This document shows positions 46,228 to 54,840 of a stretch of 64,000 nt of DNA, piece by piece (position 1 is the stretch's first letter; every line of letters starts with the position of its first letter). Position numbers and translations under genes: made by a program. The notes beneath the pieces are model-generated. The model saw only the letters and a list, made by a program, of their open reading frames with translations. It had not been told where the DNA came from and did not search any database. This stretch comes from Adenophora triphylla var. japonica. Taxonomy: Eukaryota; Streptophyta; Magnoliopsida; Asterales; Campanulaceae. The stretch is from contig JAFEMH010001302.1 in NCBI GenBank assembly GCA_022495995.1, positions 248,001 to 312,000 of the forward strand, in the 5' to 3' direction.

Positions 46228-46539
46228 CTCCCTCCGTCCCGCCCGAAATGTCTCATCCCTCCGTCCCGCCCGAAATGTTTTAAAATGACCCATGCACGGG
46301 AATTAAGGAAAGTGATGTAGGAAAGAGAAAAAGTATATAGTGAAATAAATATTGTGAGTATGAAAAGTGAAGGAAAGAGAAAGTGGGATAGGAAATAGTT
46401 AGTGGATATGTATTGTGAGTATGACAAGTGGGTCTCACAAATAAAAAAGTAATAAAAAACTTTCCTTTTTTGGGTTAGAACATTTTAAATGGGACACCCA
46501 AAACAAAAAGTTGGGACACTTCGAGCGGGACGGATGGAG
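46228..46539. mobile_element. Stowaway-type MITE with duplicated left terminus
   Basis: TA on both sides (46226-46227 and 46540-46541). The left end CCTCCGTCCCGCCCGAAATG is present twice (46230 and 46259). The right end is CGGGACGGATGGAG. Confidence 0.88.
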
Positions 46540-46996
46540 TACTACAAATTATGATTTCGTGACAAATGTTTATGATATCTTTTTCCCATTCATTATTCTT
46601 GAGGTTGTAAACTAGTATTGCATGCATGCATGCATTAATAACAAGTGTCATTTATATTTTTTTAATCATAGTGTAACAAGTTAACTGTAACAATTGTTAT
46701 GAGACGGAAGACGTAGCTTACTAAACTGATTTAAGAACATTGATTGGTTAAAAATCATAATATGAGTATGTGATTTTTGTGTGCTTAGAGAGAAAGAGAA
46801 AAACATAAAAAGCTTAGAGAAAATCACTTGTTTTAATAATAGCCAAAATCAACATTAATACTAGTTTGAAGGGAATAAAATAACATCATAAAGAAAAATT
46901 GAACACGTGTGTTCAACCCTAACCAAACAAATTTTTTTAATCCACAGATGAACTATCTTAGACGATTCTTCATGGATGCTTCTTCCTTCACCTTTG
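46540..46996. other. Intergenic sequence downstream of the CLE-like gene
   Basis: AT-rich with no gene seen. It contains a CATGCATGCATGCATTAA run near 46622. It includes the presumed 3' UTR of the minus-strand CLE-like gene. Confidence 0.45.
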
Positions 46997-47776
46997 TCAA
47001 TTGTTAGATGCAAGTGGTGGAAGAGCAATATGGTGATGAGATTCAGCCTCTTTGACAACCAAGGGCTTCGGAAACTGATTAAGAGCAGGAGGTGCTTCGT
47101 CATGATGACGGGGATCCGGTCCAGATGCAACGTCCATTTTAGATACTAACCATTGGTTAAATGTAGGGGGTGCAATGTTACCTTCGGGATTTGGTCCAGA
47201 TGGGACTTCCCTCTTCGAATCTGACCACTCGTTCATGACAGGGGATGCAATGTTACCTTCGGGATTCTGTACGGATGGGACTTCCAACTTCGAATCCGAC
47301 AATCCATGGTTATAGGGTGCAATGTTATGGAGGGGATTTGGTCCAGATGGGACTTCCCTCTTCGAATCTGACCATCCGTTCATGACAGGGGGTGCAATGT
47401 TACCTTCGGGATTCTGTACGGATGGGACTTCCAACTTTGAATCTGACAATCCATGGTTATGGGGTGCAATGTTATGAAGGGGATTTGGTCCAGATGGGAC
47501 TTCCCTCTTCGAATCTGACCATCCGTTCATGACAGGGGGTGCAATGTTACCACTGGGATTCTGTCCGGATGGGACATCCCTCTTCGAATCTGACCATCGG
47601 TTAATGATAGGGGCTGCAACAACTATGTCCTCCATGGCTTTTCTCGATCGGTACTCGAGGATTTGGGACAACAATTCAGTTGAGCCAACAAGCATTCGTG
47701 CATGAAGAATCAATGGGAGGGAGGAAAAGACAGCCAAGAACAAGATGCTAATTGTCATTGCAAAAACTCTAGACAT
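46997..47776 (-). CDS. Secreted precursor with about seven tandem CLE-like peptide motifs
   Basis: A single-exon, intact 259-residue protein. The first in-frame ATG (47776) starts MSRVFAMTISILFLAVFSSL, a clear signal peptide (about 1-26), so the product should be secreted. From residue 61 the chain repeats CLE-type dodecapeptides, each after SDSK or VSK. RDVPSGQNPSGN is at 66-77. REVPSGPNPLHN is at 91-102 and 140-151 (canonical CLE). LEVPSVQNPEGN is at 115-126 and 164-175. REVPSGPNPEGN is at 189-200 and MDVASGPDPRHH at 214-225. CLE peptides are cut from precursors and sensed by CLV1-type receptor kinases to control meristems, vasculature or nodulation. Most plant precursors carry one motif; multi-motif precursors are known but uncommon. 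A TATA box lies ~55 bp upstream. It sits outside the bounded elements, so I treat it as a host gene. Confidence 0.85.
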   Translation of the reverse strand: MSRVFAMTISILFLAVFSSLPLILHARMLVGSTELLSQILEYRSRKAMEDIVVAAPIINRWSDSKRDVPSGQNPSGNIAPPVMNGWSDSKREVPSGPNPLHNIAPHNHGLSDSKLEVPSVQNPEGNIAPPVMNGWSDSKREVPSGPNPLHNIAPYNHGLSDSKLEVPSVQNPEGNIASPVMNEWSDSKREVPSGPNPEGNIAPPTFNQWLVSKMDVASGPDPRHHDEAPPALNQFPKPLVVKEAESHHHIALPPLASNN

Positions 47777-47829
47777 GTTTGTTGCAATAACACAATGCAA
47801 TATTGTCTCACCATGCAACTACGTGCCTT

Positions 47830-47838
47830 CTTATATAG
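47830..47838 (-). promoter_or_regulatory. TATA box of the CLE-like gene
   Basis: On minus, CTATATAAG lies ~54-62 bp upstream of ATG 47776. This would place transcription start near 47800, leaving a ~25-nt leader. It rules out translation from the in-frame TTG at 47818. Confidence 0.65.
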
Positions 47839-48934
47839 AAGCGTTTTCCACTTTTCTGACAAGAGATTGGAAAATATTGCATTTATTGTTAGTATAAATC
47901 GTTGATGTCTAATTATTTAATGAGATTTTAAAGAAGTTAACCATATCTTTATATATTAAAATAATAAAAGATTTGATTATAATTATTGAAAAAAATAACT
48001 AACTACTCCTTCTGACCTAAAATTGATTTATTTATTTTTAAAAAAATTGAAAATATGACAATCCGAATTTATATTTAACATAAGTTTACTTATTATAATT
48101 TACCCCTTCCGTTTCTCAGAATAAGTGTCACATTTTTTGACTTCTCAGCCTATGGATTGTATATTTGTATTATAAACTATTTTTTTTAATGTGACATTGA
48201 TTTATTTGTAGAGAAGTATCAAAATTAAAAACACCACTTATTATGAGTTGGAGGGAAGATTTGATAAAATTACAATTATTAAATTAATATTATAATATTT
48301 TTATACATCTAGAGTATTGAATGATATACTAATAATCTTCTGTAAATAACTAAATATTGGTGTAGATTTAAATGCAAAAAAGGAGTGGTATATAAGCTCA
48401 TAATTTTATGTAAATTTGCTTTCCTTTATTTTAATAGAAAGTTGTTTCACACAATCAAGCAGTCCTTCAGTGAAGATATAGATCCCAGAAACCCGTACTT
48501 AAATTCAAGATACCTTAAAGAGCTATTTTATTTATCGAAAGATTACAACTAATTAATTAATTAATTATTAATTATTGTATCATGTAACCATCTTTAATTT
48601 TTATTTGATTCTAGGCATTATTAAAGATATTTATGTATATATATACTGAAAGAAAAATGAAAATATCAATATTAATATTAATACATTTTTCTTAAAGTAA
48701 AACTAAATATTCAAAAGATATCAATATTAATATTAATACATTTTTCTTTAAGTAAAACTAAATATTCAAAAGAGATAGAAAGAGTAACATTTTCAGGAAA
48801 AATTGGAATATGAGACATACTCCCCTGTCATTACATAAATATCGCATTTAAATTATCAATGTTTTTAAAAATGTATTTGAATTATTTATATTTATATAAT
48901 ATATAAAAGTAGAAACATTTTAAGCTCATACAAT
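47839..48934. other. AT-rich intergenic region with small repeats
   Basis: No gene seen. It likely holds the upstream regulatory region of the CLE-like gene. A Stowaway-like remnant lies at about 48104-48258 (ACCCCTTCCGTTTCTCAGAA at one end, ATGAGTTGGAGGGAAG at the other). A ~55-bp unit starting ATATCAATATTAATATTAAT is repeated in tandem at 48664 and 48719. Confidence 0.5.
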
Positions 48935-49380
48935 GGAGAATTCTATATACAAGGCACCTTATATACAAGGCACCAATAATTCCCAAACTACCCTTCGTCT
49001 GTCGTGCTCGAAAGGACGACAAGAAGCCTTCATGTCGTGTACTTTTACACGACATAAACTAATTGGGTTAAATAATAGGTCGTATGAAATTATACGAAAT
49101 TTAAATTTACTCTGTCATTAATTTCGTACACAACAACACGATATCATGTACTAAAATCGTGTATATCCATACGACATATCATAATGAAGGTGTTCTTCGA
49201 TGATTTGCGACACGATGTTAATGATACGCATATTCTATGTTATATTATTGAATTGTGTTGTTAATTGAGCAAAATTTATACACTTATACATGACAAGGAA
49301 CAAACGTCATATTGGATCATACAATATCATATAACCTATCACATTTAAGTGATACCACTTTATTTATTTGGAGGAAACTC

Positions 49381-50335
49381 ATGTAGATGAAAAACACTTT
49401 AAATGTCATTTAGAATGTAGAAAAAAATTAAAAAAAAATAAACGAGGTAGCCGTATACCATTTTTGACAAGATCGGGACACGTAAAACCCTAAAAACCCT
49501 AAATAATGGCAAATATTTGTAACTCAATCTCCATTTGGATTTTGAGGAAAGTGATGTAGATGAAAAACACTTTAAATGTCATCTAGAATGTAGAAAAAAA
49601 ATTAAAAAAAAATAAACGAGGTAGCCGTATACCATTTTTGGCAAGATCGGGACACGTAAAACCCTAAAAACCCTAAATAATGGCAAATATTTGTAATTCA
49701 ATCTCCATTTGGATTTTGAGGAAAGTGATGTAGATGAAAAACACTTTAAATGTCATCTAGAATGTAGAAAAAAATTAAAAAAAAAAAATAAACGAGGTAG
49801 CCGTATACCATTTTTGGCAAGATCGGGACACGTAAAACCCTAAAAACCCTAAATAATGACAAATATTTGTAACTCAATCTCCATTTGGATTTTGAGGAAA
49901 GTGATGTAGATGAAAAACACTTTAAATGTCATCTAGAATGTAGAAAAAAATTAAAAAAAAATAAACGAGGTAGCCGTATACCATTTTTGGCAAGATCGGG
50001 ACACGTAAAACCCTAAAAACCCTAAATAATGGCAAATATTTGTAATTCAATCTCCATTTGGATTTTGAGGAAAGTGATGTAGATGAAAAACACTTTAAAT
50101 GTCATCTAGAATGTAGAAAAAAAAAAAAAAATAAACGAGGTAGCCGTATACCATTTTTGGCAAGATCGGGACACGTAAAACCCTAAAAACCCTAAATAAT
50201 GACAAATATTTGTAACTCAATCTCCATTTGGATTTTGAGGAAAGTGATGTAGATGAAAAACACTTTAAATGTCATCTAGAATGTAGAAAAAAATTTAAAA
50301 AAAATAAACGAGGTAGCCGTATACCATTTTTTATT
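49381..50335. repeat. ~174-bp tandem array with telomere-like boxes
   Basis: Six copies, the last one truncated, start at ATGTAGATGAAAAACACTTT at about 49381, 49554, 49729, 49904, 50078 and 50248. The first five contain AAAACCCTAAAAACCCTAAA, two adjoining telo-box motifs. The array lies between the left terminus and the transposase gene of the MULE. Confidence 0.9.
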
Positions 50336-50344
50336 TTATTATAT

Positions 50345-51110
50345 GGTGTGTCGTGTCTAAATACACGATATTGATTCGTGATATTTCGTATGAACAATAC
50401 ACGAAAGTAATCAAGGTGTATCTCGTGTATTGTTCATACGATATAATTACCGTAAAGAAATACTATATCGTGTTTGTATACACGATATGTACCATGTATC
50501 GCGGGTATATACACACGAGATACACCCCGAAGCCCTACATAAAATACGATATTCACGCGTACAACGGCCCCCAACAGAGAAAAACACCGTTGCCGCCAGA
50601 CGTACACCCACGCAAATGTGACACCATTGTCCAAGAACACCCATAAATTTATACCCATTATTTTCATTAATCCTCATATCATCTAACACTATAGTATGGA
50701 TTCTCCACAACATTCTCTAAGTTTTTATGATCATATTGATCTTGAGCTTGTGGAATTTATTTTTGAAGAAGAAGGTTTGCCACCAAATTCTCCACGTCAA
50801 AATCAAAATCCAAGCAAAGAATGAAGTAAGTTTTTAAAGTTATATTTGGTGTTTTGATCAAAATCGCAATAAAAAATCCAATCTTGAAACGAAATTGTTT
50901 TTCAAGATTGGATTTTTAAATTCTGATATTACTCTATTTCGTGTTATATTATACGAGTTTTATGCTATTTGTCGTGTTTTTATACACGAGTTATGGTGTA
51001 TTACCTCGTATTGTATAACACGATATAAATGGGTTTAAGTCGGGTAAATTTACACGAGATGTTCCAGAACATCTCGTATAATGCTACACGAAATGTCATA
51101 CAAATTCGTT
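50345..51110. repeat. Cluster of ACACGA/TCGTGT hairpins upstream of the transposase gene
   Basis: Repeated short inverted words such as GTGTCGTGTCTAAATACACG, TCGTGTATTGTTCATACGA and TTTTATACACGAG. Similar words occur at 49015-49190, 54185-54410, 56130-56310 and 56900-57190. A short ATG frame at 50696-50824 (MDSPQHSLSF) may be a first exon of the transposase gene, but it hits a stop right at its GTAAGT donor. Confidence 0.65.
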
Positions 51111-51143
51111 GCTTATTATGCAATTTTCTAATTGATGTTGTAG

Positions 51144-54010
51144 GGACCGGATGTCAGTGATCAATTCGATACATCCCTATTATTTTCAAATAGGGATGAT
51201 CTTGTTAAACACGTACGGGATATCGCGGCCCGTCAAAATATAACCCTTTCTATAGGAGATTCGAGGAAGACAAGTGGCAAGATCCTAGGCTACGCGAAGA
51301 TTGTATGCCATTTTGGTGGCAAGTACAGTCCGGAAAAACTAAAGATGTGAGGTTGACTAGCACGAAGAAGATTGGGTGCAATTTTGAAATCCGGGCCAAA
51401 GCTAGAGGTGATGGGGTATGGGGTTACGTTGTGAAGCATGGTTCTCATAATCACGACTTTCCAACGTATCCCGAAGGTCATCCGTTAGGTAAATTGACTA
51501 GTTCTGAATATGAGGAGGTGTGTAGCGCAAGTCAGTCTTCGGTGCGTCCAAATAACATTCTAACAATGTTAAAGAGGAAGGATGAGAAGAACGTGAGTAC
51601 TCCGAAACACGTCCACAATGCCCTCACAAAATGCAAGTCACAAGAACGACAAGGGAGATCCTCGTCTTCAACAGCTCATAAAAGCACTCGAGGATAAGCA
51701 ATATACCGTCTTCATGAGGAAAGCTAACGAGAGTGACATGATAGGTGATATATTCTTCTCTCACCCACGAGCATCGGATATGCTTAACTGTTTTCCATAT
51801 GTAGTACAAGGTAAATTTTTGATTTTTTTTAATCTGTTTTTTTGACTCTGTTTTCCTCTACTTTTGACACATTTCTAACTTTATTTCTCTTTAAATGATA
51901 CAAGGTGATCGCACTTACAACACCAACTTGCTATGGAATGGCATTACTTGAGATTATAGGATTTACTTCAACGGGAAGAATTTCACAATTGCATATGCGT
52001 TCCTCCAAAATGAGAAGATCGAGAATTACACGTGGGCACTCAAGAATTTGCAAAGTCTTTTTCATACTCCCCACATGCCAACCGTTTTCTTAATCGATCG
52101 TGACTTGGCTTTCATTAATGCCGTCCAAATGGTATTTCCCGAGACCGCACACCATTTGTGTCGAAGGCATATCGAAGTCAATGTTAAAAAGAGAGCGTTG
52201 GCTAAAACCGGTAGCAATGAGTTTGCACTATCATTCATGAGGAGATTTAATAAAGCAATATCGCCGCTACTCGCGAAGAGTGGGACACCCGTTGGCAATC
52301 GTTTTGCGATCATTTCAGATCTTATCCTGATTTATTGACCTACCTCCGCGAGACTTGGATTGCTCCATACTCTACGAATATTTTGTCGATGCACACAGAT
52401 CAGTTACTGCACTTCGGAACCCACACCACGAACAAAATGAGAGTGAGCATAACAAGTTGAAGAAGGCCTTGGGGAGTGCTTCTTCTACTTTTGACACATT
52501 ATTCAAAAAGGCTCATGAGATTATGGAAATCCAAATAACAACAATCAAAGCTACTATGGAGCAATCAAAGAGTAGAATTCCAAATGATATGAAGACATGT
52601 GATCTGTATCAAGACATATTGGGTCGAGTGTCAAAGACAGCTTTGGACATCATCAAAGAAGAGCGGAGTCGTTGTGGGGATAATGTCATGGATCCTTCAG
52701 CCGCGGGTGTTACTCGAGGCGAACACATGGACTTCCATGTAGTCACGAGATTGCATGCATACAAAACTCGGGGGCCGGATTGAGTTGTCCTCGATTCATG
52801 ATTTTTGGAAGAAGTTGGACATTGAAGTAGAATACTGTCCCACTGGACCTGATTTTGAAGTTGTGTTGAATGAACTGCAGAACGCACCTGGACCTGTAAA
52901 GAGAAGGTTATTTCAAACGATAAATGAAGGGTTACATCCACAAACCGGAGATGCTTCTGAGCCGGATCATATTTCAAAGGCAAATAAACCCCGGACCACC
53001 AGTTGTAGAGTACTGTCAGATTGGGAGCGCACCGACGTACATTTTGGAGTCCCCACTACACCACCCTCCACTAGCGGCAGGTCTAGATCTTCATTTATTG
53101 CATCAACCCAATCAGGTTTGATGTCGATATCAGCTTCAAACACTACACCATCTAGCCCTACCACTCCTACATCTCTTCCACCACTAGCTGCTTCAGGTCG
53201 TGGGAGAGGTCGAGGTCGAAGTCGAGGTCGAGGTCGGGGACGGGGACGGGGACGGGGGCGGGGTCGTGGAAATGGACAAGTCAATGATATACATACTTCT
53301 GTCCATAGGATGTTGCTTACCCCTCTCATTGTCCCATTTATTGATGGCTTCACAGATGTGATGGGTGATGGAAATTGTGGATATAGAGCAGTAGCAGCGC
53401 AAATATACGGAACAGAGGAGATGTGGCAAAGAGTGCGCTCAGATTGTGCCAAGGAGCTGCTTCATCGCCGCGAGCTTTATGAGAGAGTTATGCCTTGGCG
53501 AGATATTGAAGAGCTCTATAGTCGCATTACTCACTATGCCTCCCCTTGTACGGAATATTATTGGTTGATACTCCCAGAGATAGGGCACATCATAGCCACG
53601 GTGTATAATGTGGTGTTTGTCTCGTACTCGCAAACTGCTGGCTTCACATGCCTACCAAATGATCGTACTACACAAGGAACAGGACCACCCACAGACACAC
53701 TTGTGTTGGGACATGTGGGAAACCATTTTATATTGGTATGATACTTTAATGTGTTATATTTAACTATCTTATTTAAATTTGTTACATTTAACTATATTTT
53801 CTAAATTTGTTATATTTGACTATTTTATTACTTTTGCAGCTGCACATGTCGGATAGTGATTACCCAATACCATCAGTAGCACTATATTGGGGGGAGAAAC
53901 GTGATCCAAGCGCAAGTAACCTGATCATGCCATACAGAACTCGGATAGAAACATTCAACCGACTCTCAATTATGGCGAACGAAGCACGAATTGCAGAAAA
54001 TAGGCCATAG
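51144..54010 (+). pseudogene. MULE transposase fused to OTU-type cysteine protease, several one-base shifts
   Basis: Read in order: FAR1-type N-terminal domain (RDDLVKHVRDIAARQNITL, KKIGCNFEIRAK, KHGSHNHDFP; 51144-51500). An intron follows at about 51812-51904. The MULE transposase core has DRTYNTNLL, LEIIGFTSTG, FTIAYAFLQNEKIENYTWAL, LIDRDLAFINAVQMVFPETA, HHLCRRHIEVNV. A SWIM-type remnant HGLPCSHE lies near 52725-52750 in a shifted frame. An Arg-Gly-rich linker (53196-53275) leads to an OTU domain with DGNCGYRAVAAQIYG (catalytic Cys, 53367-53411) and GHVGNHFIL near 53735. After an intron (53736-53839) the OTU end DYPIPSVALYW follows, with stop at 54010. The transposase would move the element; the OTU would cleave ubiquitin-like conjugates. 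One-base shifts occur near 51335, 51940, 52720 and 52770. Confidence 0.8.
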
Positions 54011-54054
54011 TTTATGTGTATAGCGTATTGATTATTTTTTGTATGAAGTTTTGG

Positions 54055-54553
54055 AATATGTTTGGAATATGTTTGGGATATGTTCATTTTGGTTGTTTAT
54101 GTTTTGGAATATGTTTGGGATATGTTCATTTTGGTTTGTAAGTATTGTTGGTATTTGTTTCATTTGTGTTTCAGAGATGTTGCTCTCGTACTACCATATC
54201 GTGTGCTTATACACGATATGTCATATATAACTCGTATATATATACACGACTTATTTCATTTTTGTCGTATGAAAATTACATGAAATACACTAACTACCCA
54301 GTAATGTATCTCGTGTGTGTTTATACGAGATAAAAGAAAACATGTCTTGTGTATATATACGAGATGAGTAAAATCATTTCGTGTATAAGCACACGAAATG
54401 TCATTCTGAGAGCAACAAACTGAAACACAAACTGAAACAAATACCAACAATATTTACAAACCAAAATGAACATATCCCAAACATATTCCAAAACATAAAC
54501 AACCAAAATGAACATATCCCAAACATATCCCAAACATATTCCAAACATATTCC
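54055..54553. repeat. Long inverted repeat between convergent MULE genes
   Basis: The left arm at about 54055-54195 contains GGAATATGTTTGGGATATGT, TTTGGTTGTTTATGTTTTGG and TTGTTGGTATTTGTTTCA. It recurs as its reverse complement at about 54390-54553 with few mismatches, around a ~190-bp loop that itself holds TACACGA hairpins. The arms contain smaller tandem copies of ATATGTTTGG. More CATATTCCAAA copies continue to about 54680. Confidence 0.85.
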
Positions 54554-54840
54554 ATAAACAAACATTGTATCCAAAATTTACATATCTCAAAACATATTCC
54601 AAAAACAAACATTGTATCCAAAAATTTACATATTCTCAAACATATTCCAAAACAAACATTGTATCCAAAATTTACAAACCAACATAAACAACCAAAATGA
54701 ACATAATCATGAAGCGTCTCCGATCACCTCAATGGCCCGTCTAATCTTATCTTTGACACCGCAGATAAACCGTCATCCGTGAGCAAAGGAAACTAGTATG
54801 CATCGTGCCTCTACAACCCTAGGCGGTGGTGGAACGTTAA

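Noticed and set aside
47777..47818. N-terminal extension of the CLE-like protein starting at a TTG (47818)
   Set aside because: It begins only ~12 bp from the TATA box and has no ATG. The first ATG at 47776 gives a clean signal peptide and a sensible leader.
48004..48258. Further Stowaway copies near 48004 and 48104
   Set aside because: One end resembles a Stowaway terminus but the partner ends are too degenerate and TA duplications are not clear; noted only as a remnant.
49480..50200. Interstitial telomere or chromosome-fusion scar
   Set aside because: The telomere-like words are only two per 174-bp unit within a MULE-internal array, not a telomeric tract.
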